From: Streptomyces sp. JJ36
GTDB taxonomy: Bacteria > Actinomycetota > Actinomycetes > Streptomycetales > Streptomycetaceae
Direction of reading: 5' to 3'
Length of the DNA stretch: 63,493 bases
Assembly: GCF_021696945.1 (NCBI RefSeq)
Contig: NZ_JACYHE010000028.1
Coordinates: 1 to 63,493, forward strand
The notes under the pieces are model-generated. The model did no database searches, had not been told where the DNA came from, and saw only the letters and a list, made by a program, of their open reading frames with translations. The translations under genes and the position numbers were made by a program. Below are positions 51,569 through 62,751 of this stretch, piece by piece. Numbering within the stretch: position 1 is the stretch's first letter; the number at the start of each line of letters is the position of its first letter.

Positions 51569-53635
51569 ATGCCCAAGCTGCTGCCGTTCGTCGGCTCACA
51601 CCCGGGCGGACGGTCCGCCCTCACCTGCCGCTACCGCTGCGGGGACGCCTGCTTCCACGAGGTCCCGAACCGGAGCGGCAACGAGTATGTCGGCGACGTC
51701 ATCTCCGGTGCGCTGTCGCGCCGTTCGATGCTGGCCGCCGGTGCTGTGGCGACCGTCGCCGCCGCGACCGGCGTCACCGTCGTCGGCCAGGCCCCGCCGG
51801 CCGCCGCGGCGCCCGCGGTGCCCGCCGGCCGCGGCCACCGGCACGGCCGCCCGGCGCGCGGTCTGCGCTTCGCGCCCGTCGCCCCGAACACCGAGGACGC
51901 CGTGGTGGTGCCCGCGGGGTACGAGCAGGACGTGCTGATCCGCTGGGGCGACCCGGTGCTCGCGGGCGCGCCCGCCTTCGACCCGGAGAACCAGACCGCG
52001 GCGGCGCAGGCCCGGCAGTTCGGTTACAACAACGACTACCTGGCCGTGCTCGACCTGCCGCGGGAGCGGAACCGGCAGGTGCTCGTGGCGAACCACGAGT
52101 ACACCAGCGAGGAGATGATGTTCCCCGGGTACGACCCGGAGAACCCGACCCGGGAGCAGGTGGAGATCGCCTGGGCCGCGCACGGCATGTCGGTGCTGGT
52201 CACCGAGGAGCACCGGGGCGGTCGGCTGGCCGCGGTGCCGCGGCACCCGCTGAACCGGCGCGTCACCGCCACCACCCCGTTCGAGATCACCGGCCCCGCG
52301 GCCGGCAGCGAACTGCTGCGTACCACCGCGGACCCCGAGGGCACCCGGGTGCTCGGCACCCTGAACAACTGCGGCGGCGGCGTCACCCCCTGGGGCACGG
52401 TGCTCTCCGGCGAGGAGAACTTCAACCAGTACTTCGCCCACGCCGACCGCGTCACCGACCCGGCCACGCGGGAGCGCCTGGCCCGTTACGGCATGTCCGG
52501 CGGGGCCTCGGGACGGAGGTGGGAGCGGTTCGACGACCGCTTCGACCTGACCCGGGAGCCCAACGAGGCGAACCGCTTCGGCTGGGTCGTCGAGATCGAC
52601 CCGCTCGACCCGGACTCCACGCCCCGGAAGCGGACCGCGCTCGGCCGGTTCAAACACGAGGCCGCCACGGCGCGGCTGACCCGGGACGGGCGCGCGGTGC
52701 TCTACATGGGCGACGACGAGCGCTTCGACTACTTCTACAAGTTCGTCTCCACGGAGCGGATGCGGCGCGGGGACAGCCGCTGGGCGCGCGAGCACAACCT
52801 GCGGCTGCTGGACGAGGGCACCCTCTACGTCGCGAAGTTCACCGGCGACAGCCCGGCGGAGGAGATCGACGGTGACGGCGCACTGCCGGAGGACGGCGCG
52901 TTCGACGGCAGGGGCGAGTGGATCAGGCTGGCCGAGGGCGACCGCAGCTTCGTCGACGGCATGACCGCCGAGGAGGTGTACGTCTTCACGCGCCTGGCCG
53001 CCGACAGGGTGGGCGCCACCACGATGGACCGGCCGGAGGACGTGGAGCCCAGCCCGCGCACCGGCAAGGTGTACGTGGCGCTGACCAACAACAAGAACCG
53101 CGGCCGGGAGGGCCACCCGGCGGCCGACGAGGCGAACCCGCGGAACGCCAACAAGCACGGCCAGGTGCTGGAGCTGACCGAGTTCCGTCACGACGCGGCC
53201 GCCACCCGCTTCGCCTGGCGGCTGTTCCTGGTGTGCGGCGACCCGGAGGACCCTTCGACGTACTTCGCGGGCTTCCCGAAGGAGAAGGTCAGCCCGATCT
53301 CCTGCCCGGACAACATCGCCTTCGACCCGTACGGGAACCTCTGGCTGGCCACCGACGGCAACGCGCTGGGCAGCAACGACGGGCTGTTCGGCGTCGCCGT
53401 GCGCGGCCGGAACGAGGGCGAGGTGCGGCAGTTCCTGACGGTGCCGAAGGGCGCCGAGGTCTGCGGGCCGGTCGTGGGCGAGAACCGGGTGCTGGTGTCC
53501 GTCCAGCACCCCGGTGAGGTGGACGGCGCCAGCGCGGACCACCCCGCGTCCACCTGGCCCGACGGTCCGGGACGCGCGGTGCGGCCGGCCGTGGTCGCGG
53601 TGCGGGCGAAGGACGGCGGCGACATCGGCTGCTGA
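51569..53635 (+). CDS. PhoX family (DUF839) secreted phosphatase, Tat substrate
   Basis: 688 aa from ATG 51569 (GGAGGGAA upstream). A long N-terminal region ends in a twin-arginine signal (SRRSMLAAGAVATVAAATGV, about residues 50-72), so it is exported folded. The PhoX/DUF839 body has VANHEYTSEEMMFPGY, LNNCGGGVTPWGTVLSGEENFNQYF, RFKHEAATARL and YMGDDERFDYFYKFVS. PhoX enzymes are Ca/Fe-dependent alkaline phosphatases that release phosphate outside the cell. A PHO-box-like repeat upstream suggests induction on phosphate starvation. Confidence 0.92.
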   Translation: MPKLLPFVGSHPGGRSALTCRYRCGDACFHEVPNRSGNEYVGDVISGALSRRSMLAAGAVATVAAATGVTVVGQAPPAAAAPAVPAGRGHRHGRPARGLRFAPVAPNTEDAVVVPAGYEQDVLIRWGDPVLAGAPAFDPENQTAAAQARQFGYNNDYLAVLDLPRERNRQVLVANHEYTSEEMMFPGYDPENPTREQVEIAWAAHGMSVLVTEEHRGGRLAAVPRHPLNRRVTATTPFEITGPAAGSELLRTTADPEGTRVLGTLNNCGGGVTPWGTVLSGEENFNQYFAHADRVTDPATRERLARYGMSGGASGRRWERFDDRFDLTREPNEANRFGWVVEIDPLDPDSTPRKRTALGRFKHEAATARLTRDGRAVLYMGDDERFDYFYKFVSTERMRRGDSRWAREHNLRLLDEGTLYVAKFTGDSPAEEIDGDGALPEDGAFDGRGEWIRLAEGDRSFVDGMTAEEVYVFTRLAADRVGATTMDRPEDVEPSPRTGKVYVALTNNKNRGREGHPAADEANPRNANKHGQVLELTEFRHDAAATRFAWRLFLVCGDPEDPSTYFAGFPKEKVSPISCPDNIAFDPYGNLWLATDGNALGSNDGLFGVAVRGRNEGEVRQFLTVPKGAEVCGPVVGENRVLVSVQHPGEVDGASADHPASTWPDGPGRAVRPAVVAVRAKDGGDIGC

Positions 53636-53673
53636 GCAGCCGACCGGGGTGGCGGCGGGTGCCGCCGCGCCGG

Positions 53674-53697
53674 TCCGGCGGAGGGGGCGCCGCCGGA
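53674..53697 (+). terminator. hairpin after the PhoX-like gene
   Basis: TCCGGCGG (53674-53681) pairs with CCGCCGGA (53690-53697), within a larger GC-rich fold about 40 bp after the stop. Confidence 0.5.
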
Positions 53698-53857
53698 CGG
53701 CGGCGCGCGGTGCCGGAGCCCCGGACCCTGCCTGCCGGCACCGGACCCCGGACAGCGCCGGCCGACGGATGACCGGAGCGGCCGGTGGGGGCGGTCCGGC
53801 GGCTGGCTAGGCTGAGCGTGTACGACCGTCAGATCATGCGACAGAGGGGGCAGTTCC

Positions 53858-54094
53858 GTGGCCGAAGCAGCCGAGAGGGACGAGACCGAGGCGGCGCGCA
53901 AGGCGTTCGCGATGTTCGACCGGGACGGGGACGGCTTCGTCACGGCCGCGGAGTTCCACAAGGCCATGGCGGAGCTCGGCGACGTGCACTACACGGAGTC
54001 GATGGCCCAGGCCGTGCTGAACACCAAGGACCGCAACGCGGACGGGAAGCTCTCCTTCGAGGAGTTCCTGGAGGCACACCGGGCCGCTCGCTGA
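53858..54094 (+). CDS. EF-hand calcium-binding protein
   Basis: 78 aa from GTG 53858 (GAGGGGG upstream). Two canonical EF-hand loops: DRDGDGFVTAAEF and DRNADGKLSFEEF, each with Asp at positions 1 and 5 and Glu at 12. It is small and acidic, like the CabD/calerythrin-type proteins of Streptomyces; likely a cytoplasmic calcium buffer or sensor. No target is evident from neighbours. Confidence 0.9.
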   Translation: MAEAAERDETEAARKAFAMFDRDGDGFVTAAEFHKAMAELGDVHYTESMAQAVLNTKDRNADGKLSFEEFLEAHRAAR

Positions 54095-54199
54095 GCAGCC
54101 CGGACGTCGCTGTCCCTGGTCCGCTGCCGTGGCGGATCGCGGATCGCGGATCGCGGCCCGTGGCCCGTGGTCCGCTGGCGGGCGAGGGTGACGGGCGGG

Positions 54200-54233
54200 A
54201 CGGGCCGGGCTCCGCGCAGGGAGCCCGGCCCGT
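54200..54233. terminator. bidirectional terminator between the EF-hand gene and copA
   Basis: ACGGGCCGGGCTC (54200-54212) pairs perfectly with GAGCCCGGCCCGT (54221-54233) across an 8-nt loop. Confidence 0.85.
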
Positions 54234-54266
54234 TCGCCGGCGGGCGTGCCGCCCGCCGCGGCCGCG

Positions 54267-56630
<2,364 letters not shown>

Positions 56631-56681
56631 CACTGCTCCTTGCCGGGGCCGGTGGGGCGACCTTCCCACCGTCCCGCCCTT

Positions 56682-56743
56682 TATACCACTGGGGGGTATA
56701 CCGCACGGTCGCAGGGGCGACTGTATACCCGCCGGGGGTATAC
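56682..56743. promoter_or_regulatory. two CsoR-type operators upstream of copA
   Basis: TATACCACTGGGGGGTATA (56682-56700) and TATACCCGCCGGGGGTATA (56724-56742), the second flanked by G/C to give a 21-bp dyad. Both fit the pseudo-palindromic CsoR box, with starts 42 bp apart. Confidence 0.88.
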
Positions 56744-56845
56744 AGGCAAGGAGTGCCGGGGCTTCCCGGCAGGTGCGGGTGGCACGTTCAGGGGTGGCGC
56801 GCCACGGGCGGGGCGCGTGGCGGGCGCCGGCGCGGGTGGCCGGGG

Positions 56846-57214
56846 TCAGGCGAGGTCGGTGACGGTGAGGGTGACCGCCACGGGGCCGGTGTCCGGGCCC
56901 GCCTCCCGGCGCACGGCCGCGGTGACCGCCTCGCGCACCGCCCGGGTCACGTCCAGCGCCCGGTGGCCGCGGCGCACCGCGAGCTGCACCTCCACCTGCC
57001 AGCCGCCGCCGAGCCCCGGGCGCACCCGTACACCCGCGGAGCGCGGTGCGGATCCCGCGTCCCCCGCGGGGCGGCGCCGGGCGGGGAGCCCGGTGCCCCG
57101 GACCACGTCCGCCAGACCCGCGCGGAGGAAGGCCACGCCGGTGGCGCCGGCGGCGGCCTCCGCCGCCGCCTCGGCCAGCCGGTCCCGCAGCGCCCGCGTC
57201 TCCTGCCCCGTCAT
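56846..57214 (-). CDS. Small Asp23/Gls24-like protein
   Basis: 122 aa; ATG 57214 overlaps the stop of the preceding gene (ATGA). The C-terminal half has the Asp23 pattern [43 protein letters not shown]. Asp23 proteins line the membrane and respond to envelope or alkaline stress in Firmicutes. It is the third gene of the sigma-factor operon. Confidence 0.75.
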   Translation of the reverse strand: MTGQETRALRDRLAEAAAEAAAGATGVAFLRAGLADVVRGTGLPARRRPAGDAGSAPRSAGVRVRPGLGGGWQVEVQLAVRRGHRALDVTRAVREAVTAAVRREAGPDTGPVAVTLTVTDLA

Positions 57215-58077
57215 CGTCCGGCCCCCTCACCCTGCCGGCCCGGGGCGCTCGGGCCGCCGGGGCCGTTCGTGGTGCCGCCGGTGCCGGAGTCGTCCCGGGG
57301 CCCCGTGCCGCGGCGGCCGCCCGCGCTGCCGGGACTGCCGGAGCCGCCCGCGCTGCCGGAGCCGCCCGCGCTGCCGGAGCCGCCCGCGCTGCCGGAGCCG
57401 CCCGTGCCCGCGTCGGCGGGGGTGTCGAGCACGTCGACGACGGCCACGTCCACGGCCCGCACGTCCAGCCCCACGGTCTCCTGTGCCGCCGCCAGCACCC
57501 GGCCCCGCACCTCCTCGGCCACGTCCGGAACGCTGCGGCGCAGGTCCGTGGCCACCTCCACCCGGACCCGCAGCGGCCCCCGCGCGGCCGCCGTCCCGTG
57601 GCTGCCCGGCACGGGCGCCTCCAGCGGCCGGACGCGGCAGCTTCCCGCCCGCACCCCGGGGAGGGTCTCCGCCGCGTCCCGGAAGGTCCTGGCCGCCGCC
57701 GCCTCCACGATCCACGAGTCCTCGTCCGGTGTGCCGAGCGGCAGGCTGCGGCCCGGGCGCAGCTCCAGCCGAACGAGGTCCATCACCCGGGCCGTGACCG
57801 CCTCCGCCCGGCCGTCCGCGCCCCGGGACCCCTCCGGGCCCGTACGCCCCGCGGGTTCCTCGTCGGCGGCGCGGGCGCTGCGGACGAAGTCGTCCAGCAC
57901 CCGCAGCCGGTCCAGTGCCGCCGTGCAGTGTGGGCACCGCGCGTAGTGCGGGTCGCCGGTGGCGGCGTCCTCGTCCCAGGCGTCCCAGACCTCGCGCAGC
58001 GTCCGGCCGCAGGGCAGCCGCTCGTCGTCCGCGCCGCGGCCGTCCCGCGGGTCCCCCGGGTTCGCATTCATCGCCAT
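57211..58077 (-). CDS. Asp23-domain protein with anti-sigma-type zinc finger
   Basis: 288 aa from ATG 58077 (GGAGG upstream), overlapping the sigma gene by 10 bp. The N-terminus has [15 protein letters not shown] and then HYARCPHC, exactly the H-x3-C-x2-C signature of zinc-binding anti-sigma factors. Residues about 95-240 resemble an Asp23 domain ([28 protein letters not shown]). The tail is a GGSGSA tandem repeat. No TM helix is visible, unlike most anti-sigma factors. Likely role: anti-sigma factor for the upstream ECF gene that also binds Asp23 partners. Confidence 0.75.
   Translation of the reverse strand: MAMNANPGDPRDGRGADDERLPCGRTLREVWDAWDEDAATGDPHYARCPHCTAALDRLRVLDDFVRSARAADEEPAGRTGPEGSRGADGRAEAVTARVMDLVRLELRPGRSLPLGTPDEDSWIVEAAAARTFRDAAETLPGVRAGSCRVRPLEAPVPGSHGTAAARGPLRVRVEVATDLRRSVPDVAEEVRGRVLAAAQETVGLDVRAVDVAVVDVLDTPADAGTGGSGSAGGSGSAGGSGSAGGSGSPGSAGGRRGTGPRDDSGTGGTTNGPGGPSAPGRQGEGAGR
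57343..57410 (-). repeat. 18-bp coding tandem repeat (GGSGSA)
   Basis: GCCGCCCGCGCTGCCGGA occurs three times in a row from 57343 and then partially. On the minus strand it encodes GGSGSA units near the C-terminus of the zinc-finger/Asp23 protein. Confidence 0.85.
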
Positions 58078-58613
58078 GCGCTCATCGCCTCCGTCAGATG
58101 CCGCCGCACGCGGAAGATCCGGCCCCGTACGGCATGGCGGCTGATGCCCACCGCCGCCGCGATGTCCTCGTACGACAGCCCGTGCAGCTCCCGCAGGACC
58201 CAGCAGGCCCGCTGCTCCGGGGTGAGTTCCTGCAGCGCCCAGGAGAGCGCGTGCAGCGCGGCACTGCCCTCGGCAGCCCGTTCGGGTGAGGTCTGGTGCT
58301 CCGGAGCGGCCGGTTCCGGCACGGCGTCCAGTTCGGTGGTGGGCCGCCGGGAGCGGAGCCGGTTCAGGCAGCGGTTGGTGACGATGCGGTACATCCAGGT
58401 GAGGAACGAGGAGTCGCCGCGGAACTCCGGCAGCCGCCGCCAGGCGTTCACGAAGGCGTCCTGCACCGCGTCCTCCGCCTCTCCGCGTTCGCCCAGCAGC
58501 CGGTGCGCGAGTTGCAGCAGGACCGGGGTGTGCCACCGCACCAGCGTCTCGAACGCCTCTTCGTCGCCCTCGCCCGCGCGTGCGGCGAGCAGCGCGTCCT
58601 CCGGTGCGGCCAC
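58068..58613 (-). CDS. ECF-type RNA polymerase sigma factor
   Basis: 181 aa from GTG 58613 (GGAGG upstream). Region 2 contains DAVQDAFVNAWRRLPEFRGDSSFLTWMYRIVTNRCLNRLR; region 4 contains LHGLSYEDIAAAVGISRHAVRGRIFRVRRHL. The first gene of a three-gene unit with two Asp23-type genes, divergent from a fourth gene of that family. This suggests it controls an envelope-stress response. Confidence 0.93.
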   Translation of the reverse strand: MAAPEDALLAARAGEGDEEAFETLVRWHTPVLLQLAHRLLGERGEAEDAVQDAFVNAWRRLPEFRGDSSFLTWMYRIVTNRCLNRLRSRRPTTELDAVPEPAAPEHQTSPERAAEGSAALHALSWALQELTPEQRACWVLRELHGLSYEDIAAAVGISRHAVRGRIFRVRRHLTEAMSAWR

Positions 58614-58761
58614 GCACTGCCTCCTCCCTGCGCGCAGGAATCCTCCGGCACCGGCGTGACGTCACGCCGATGTCCGTGTCCAACTCATTGTGGGCGAGCA
58701 TGATGTGGCCAGCGGGTCAGGTGCAGCCATTCGCAGTCATCTGCCATCGAGGAGACCTTCC

Positions 58762-59328
58762 ATGACGACGAAGACAGCGTCCCCCACGTCCACCGGCGAC
58801 GCGAACCCGGAGGCCCCGGCGGAGGGACCCGCCGACGCCGCCACGGCGGCCTCTCCGCCGCAGCCGCGTGCGGGGCACCCGGGCTCCGTGCAGGGCGCCG
58901 CCACCGTCGGCGCCGGAGCCACCGGGCCGGAGGCGCCCGCGGGCACCCGCGGGCACACGTCCATCGCCGACCTGGTGGTGGTCAAGATCGCCGGAATGGC
59001 GGCACGCGAGGTGCCGGGCGTGCACGACATGGGCGGCGGGCTCTCCCGCACTCTGGGCGCCGTGCGCGAACGGGTGCCGGGCGGGCGCCCGAACGTCGGG
59101 CGCGGCGTGAAGGTGGAGGTGGGGGAGCGGCAGACGGCGCTCGACCTGGACCTCGTGGTGGAGTACGGGGTGCCCATCACGGAGGTCGCCCGGGACGTAC
59201 GGGAGAACGTGATCGCCGCGGTCGAGCGGATGACCGGGCTGGAGGTGGTGGAGGTCAACGTCGCGGTGGGCGACGTCCACTTGCCGGACGAGGAGGACGC
59301 GGACGCGCCCGGACCCCGGGTGTCCTGA
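58762..59328 (+). CDS. Asp23/Gls24 family envelope stress protein
   Basis: 188 aa from ATG 58762 (GAGGAGACC upstream). The first ~75 residues are Ala/Pro/Thr-rich. The Asp23 domain follows: TSIADLVVVKIAGMAAREVPGVHDMGGG, VEVGERQTALDLDLVVEYGVPITEVARDVRENVIAAVERMTGLEVVEVNVAV. In Firmicutes such proteins sit on the membrane through AmaP; no AmaP gene is seen here. It is divergent from the sigma-factor operon across 148 bp and is a likely target of that sigma factor. Confidence 0.9.
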   Translation: MTTKTASPTSTGDANPEAPAEGPADAATAASPPQPRAGHPGSVQGAATVGAGATGPEAPAGTRGHTSIADLVVVKIAGMAAREVPGVHDMGGGLSRTLGAVRERVPGGRPNVGRGVKVEVGERQTALDLDLVVEYGVPITEVARDVRENVIAAVERMTGLEVVEVNVAVGDVHLPDEEDADAPGPRVS

Positions 59329-59593
59329 CGCCGGGCCGGCGCGACGCGGCGGGCGCGGCCTGACCAGGGGCCGGTGCCGGTCGGCCGTCCGGCGCACGCC
59401 GGCCGGGCCGGGCCGCCGGCGCCCGCCGGGCGCGTGGCCGACGCGCCGCGACGGCCGGTGGCCCGCCGCTTCCGCCGGTGCGCCCCCGGGGGCCGAACGG
59501 CGGTGGGGATCCGCAGGTACGGGGGAGGGGCCGTCCGCGGCCGTCCGGCACCGGTGGTCGTGGCGGCCGGCCCGGCCCCGCCGGGCGCGTCGG

Positions 59594-60040
59594 TCAGCCG
59601 GTGGCGAGAACCGCGCGAACCGTCTTGCCGCCGCTCGGGTGGTCCGTGACCACGAGCCGCCGGGCCAGATGGCGCACCAGCGCGATCCCGCGCCCGCCCT
59701 CGCCGTCCGGACCGGCCGCGCGCAGCACCGGGCGCTGCGCGCACCCGTCGTGCACCTCGATCGTCACCGTCCGCGCCGCCGTGCTGAGCCGCAGCCGGCA
59801 CCGCCCGCGTCCGTGCCGGGTCGCGTTGGTGACCAGCTCGGAGACGATCAGCGCCGCGTCGTCCAGATGCCGTGCGGCATGCGGCGGCGCATGCTCGCCG
59901 GTGAGAAAGCCGGTGGTGAGGCGGCGGGCCCAGCGGGCCGACGCCGCCTCCTGCGGCAGCGTGTACTCGACGCGTGCGCCGCGTCCGGCCGTGCGGCCGG
60001 TGCGCGTCCGCGCGCGCAAGGTCGCGCGCATGGTGGTCAC
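59594..60040 (-). CDS. ATP-binding protein of the anti-sigma/RsbW-like histidine-kinase fold
   Basis: 148 aa from GTG 60040 (GGAGGGGGA upstream; ATG 60031 is an alternative). GHKL features: N-box ELVTNATRHGRG and G1-box DGEGGRGIALVRHLA. The first ~25 residues are Arg/Thr-rich. It is the single-domain HATPase type, very common in Streptomyces, that binds anti-sigma antagonists or sigma factors. No STAS partner gene is nearby. Confidence 0.88.
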   Translation of the reverse strand: MTTMRATLRARTRTGRTAGRGARVEYTLPQEAASARWARRLTTGFLTGEHAPPHAARHLDDAALIVSELVTNATRHGRGRCRLRLSTAARTVTIEVHDGCAQRPVLRAAGPDGEGGRGIALVRHLARRLVVTDHPSGGKTVRAVLATG

Positions 60041-60306
60041 TCCCCCTCCGTGCCGTGACGGGTGGCGACGTACCGGGGCGATCCATCCGGTGTTCGACCC
60101 GTCGTACGCAACGGGTCATTCCCCGTCCGGCCGGGGGCAATCACGATCGGAGCGGCTGTCAAGGGTGCTCACCGGACCTTCACCCTCCGGTCGCGGGGCG
60201 GAAGGGCCCGTACGCTGCCATGCTGGGACCAGCGGCACGGAGTCCGGTGCGCCCGCGCAGTCGCGGGCGGACGCCTCCTGAGAGGACGACGTCGGAGGGT
60301 CCGACC

Positions 60307-61101
60307 ATGCTGAGCACGCAGTACGTTCCCGGGGCCCCGGTCTGGCTGGACCTCGGGGTGCCCGACATCGACCTGGCGGCCGGGTTCTACCACGCGCTGT
60401 TCGGCTGGGCGTTCCGGATCGCGGGACCGGAGGCGGGCGGGTACGGGATGTTCCAGCTCGACGGGCGCACGGTCGCCGCGATCGGCCCGCTCACCGCGGA
60501 GGGCGCCCGGCCCTCCTGGGACGTGTACTTCCACACCCGGGACGCGGACGCCACGGCCAAGGCCGTCGAACACGCGGGCGGCAGTGTGCGCGTGGCGCCG
60601 TTCGACATCCACGCGCTGGGCCGCATGGCGGGCTTCACCGACCCGACGGGTGCGGACTTCTCCGTCTGGCAGCCCGGGGAGATCCGCGGACTGGACCTGG
60701 TCACCGCGCCCAACGCGCTGACCTGGACCGAGCTCTACACCACGGACGCCGCCACCGCACGCGTCTTCTACCGCGCCGTCTTCGGCTGGGAGCTGGAGGA
60801 CACCCCGGTGGACGCGGGCACCACCTACACCGTGGCCTCCCCGGCCGGCGGCGGCCGCCATGCGGCGCACGGGGGGCTGGTGCAGCTTCCGGAGGAGAAC
60901 GTCACGGTCGGTTCCCGCTCCGGCTGGCATCCGTACTTCGAGGTTCCCGACTGCGACGCGACGGTCGCCATGGCGACGGCGCGCGGTGCCACGGTGACCG
61001 TGCCGCCGCTGGATCTGGAGGGGGTGGGGCGGACGGCGATGTTCACCGACCCGTTCGGAGCGGCGTTCGCGGTGGTGACGAGCGAGCGCGACGAACCGTA
61101 G
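60307..61101 (+). CDS. VOC (glyoxalase-fold) protein, two domains
   Basis: 264 aa from ATG 60307 (GGAGGG upstream). Two VOC modules: PVWLDLGVPDIDLAAGFYHALFGW to GADFSVWQ (about 8-122), and LTWTELYTTDAATARVFYRAVFGW to FTDPFGAAFAVV (about 135-258). Many actinobacterial relatives are annotated as hydroxylases or glyoxalase-like proteins of unknown substrate. Cytoplasmic. Single gene. Confidence 0.88.
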   Translation: MLSTQYVPGAPVWLDLGVPDIDLAAGFYHALFGWAFRIAGPEAGGYGMFQLDGRTVAAIGPLTAEGARPSWDVYFHTRDADATAKAVEHAGGSVRVAPFDIHALGRMAGFTDPTGADFSVWQPGEIRGLDLVTAPNALTWTELYTTDAATARVFYRAVFGWELEDTPVDAGTTYTVASPAGGGRHAAHGGLVQLPEENVTVGSRSGWHPYFEVPDCDATVAMATARGATVTVPPLDLEGVGRTAMFTDPFGAAFAVVTSERDEP

Positions 61102-61338
61102 GGGCGAACCGGTCGCGCGTGCGCGCGGCCGGAACTCCGACGTACCACCGGCCGCACGGGCTGAGGAGCCGCCGCCCGTGCGCGCGCGGCCGGGAACGCG
61201 CGGGTGTGTGAGCGCCCGTCCGGAGCCGCGTCGCGCGTGCGCGCGGGGCCCGGGCTGCCCGGGTACGGACGGGCCGGGGGCGCGGACCGGGCCGGGCCCG
61301 CCCGGGCTCGCGCGCGCGGGCGGCGGCATGATGGCCGC

Positions 61339-61671
61339 ATGTCCGTGCTCCGCTCCGTCGCGCTCTTCGTCCTCGCCGCGCTCTGCGAGATCGGCGGCGC
61401 CTGGCTGGTCTGGCAGGGGGTGCGGGAACACCGCGGCCTGCTCTGGATCGGCGCGGGCGTGGTCGCCCTCGGCCTCTACGGCTTCGTCGCCACCGCCCAG
61501 CCCGACCCGCACTTCGGGCGGATCCTGGCGGCGTACGGCGGGGTGTTCGTGGCCGGTTCGCTGGCCTGGGGCATGGTCGCGGACGGCTTCCGCCCGGACC
61601 GCTTCGACGTGCTGGGCGCCCTGCTCTGCCTGGCGGGGGTCGCCGTGATCATGTACGCGCCGCGCGGCTGA
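61339..61671 (+). CDS. YnfA family (UPF0060) membrane protein
   Basis: 110 aa from ATG 61339. Four TM helices; the signature [25 protein letters not shown] starts the protein, followed by [43 protein letters not shown]. It is related to small multidrug-resistance transporters; a few members export cations or dyes, most are untested. Confidence 0.92.
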   Translation: MSVLRSVALFVLAALCEIGGAWLVWQGVREHRGLLWIGAGVVALGLYGFVATAQPDPHFGRILAAYGGVFVAGSLAWGMVADGFRPDRFDVLGALLCLAGVAVIMYAPRG

Positions 61672-61824
61672 GAGGCGGCTGCCGGGGCCGTGCGGGCGGG
61701 CGCGCAGCGCGCCGCCGCCCCGAGGCGCCGTGTCCGGTGCTGCGCGGCGGGTTCGTGGGGGTGTTCCGCGGGTGCGGGGGAGGTGCGCCGTGTCCGGTTC
61801 TGCGCGGGGTGTCCGCGGGGACGT
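61672..61824. repeat. short direct repeat in the gap between the YnfA and pxpC genes
   Basis: A ~22-bp sequence containing CGCCGTGTCCGG and CTGCGCGG occurs near 61727 and again near 61788 with one mismatch. The gap between the two convergent genes is otherwise empty. Confidence 0.5.
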
Positions 61825-62751
61825 TCAGCCGGTGACCGTGAAGCGCACCGGGGTGCCGGGGGCGGCCTGGGCCGCCCCCGCGAGCGCCGGCTCCGGGACC
61901 ACGCCGATCACCGGATAGCCGCCGGTGGTCGGGTGATCGGCGAGGAAGACCACCGGCCGCCCCGCGGGCGGCACCTGCACGGCGCCCAGCACCATGCCCT
62001 CGCTGGGCAGTTCGTCCGTACGGGCGCGCTCCAGGGCGGGGCCGTCCAGCCGCAGGCCGATGCGGTTGCCGGTGGCGGAGACCCGGTAGCGGGCGGCGGC
62101 GAGGGCGTGCAGCGCCCCGGCGGGGAACCAGTCGTCGCGCGGGCCCGGCACCACCGGCAGCACCAGCGCGGCGGGCGGCGCCTGCCAGGGCGCGCCCGGC
62201 ACCGGCGGCGGTCCGGGCACGGCGGGTGCGCCCAGCGGCAGCCGGTCGCCGTCCCGCAGGGGTTCCGGGCCGAGCCCGGAGAGCAGGTCGGTGGCGCGGC
62301 TGCCCAGCACCGGCTCGACCACCACGCCCCCGGCGAAACCCAGGTAGCTGCGCACCCCGTGGGTGGCCGGCCCGGCGGCGAACACGGCGCCCGCGGGCAC
62401 CCGTACGGGCGTCCCCCAGGGCGCCGGCCGCCCGTCCAGGGTGACCGGGCAGGGCGCGCCGGTGACCACGGCGACGGTGGGCCGCAGGGCCCGTACGGCG
62501 CAGCCGGACAGGGTGGCCTCCAGGGTGGCCGCGTGCGCGGGGTTGTGCAGCAGCCGGTTGGCCAGCCGGTGCGCGGGCTCGTCCAGTGCGCCGGAGCGCG
62601 GCACGCCGAGATGCGCGTGCCCCGGGCGCCCGAGATCCTGCACGGTGGTGAGCGCCCCGGCGCGTACGACCTCCAGCGCGGCGCCCGGCGCGGTGCCCTG
62701 CGCGGTGCCCTGCGCGGGATGCGGGGAACCCGGGGGCCGCGCGGCGGTCAC
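61825..62751 (-). CDS. pxpC: 5-oxoprolinase subunit PxpC (biotin-dependent carboxyltransferase-like, KipA)
   Basis: 308 aa from GTG 62751, overlapping the pxpB stop by 4 bp. The family begins LEVVRAGALTTVQDLGRPGHAHLGVPRSGALD and continues ANRLLHNPAHAATLEATLSG. It ends with FLADHPTTGGYPVIGVV. With PxpA and PxpB it forms the bacterial ATP-dependent 5-oxoprolinase that turns pyroglutamate into glutamate; the older name is KipA/urea carboxylase-related. PxpA (LamB/YcsF) is not in the window. Confidence 0.9.
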   Translation of the reverse strand: MTAARPPGSPHPAQGTAQGTAPGAALEVVRAGALTTVQDLGRPGHAHLGVPRSGALDEPAHRLANRLLHNPAHAATLEATLSGCAVRALRPTVAVVTGAPCPVTLDGRPAPWGTPVRVPAGAVFAAGPATHGVRSYLGFAGGVVVEPVLGSRATDLLSGLGPEPLRDGDRLPLGAPAVPGPPPVPGAPWQAPPAALVLPVVPGPRDDWFPAGALHALAAARYRVSATGNRIGLRLDGPALERARTDELPSEGMVLGAVQVPPAGRPVVFLADHPTTGGYPVIGVVPEPALAGAAQAAPGTPVRFTVTG

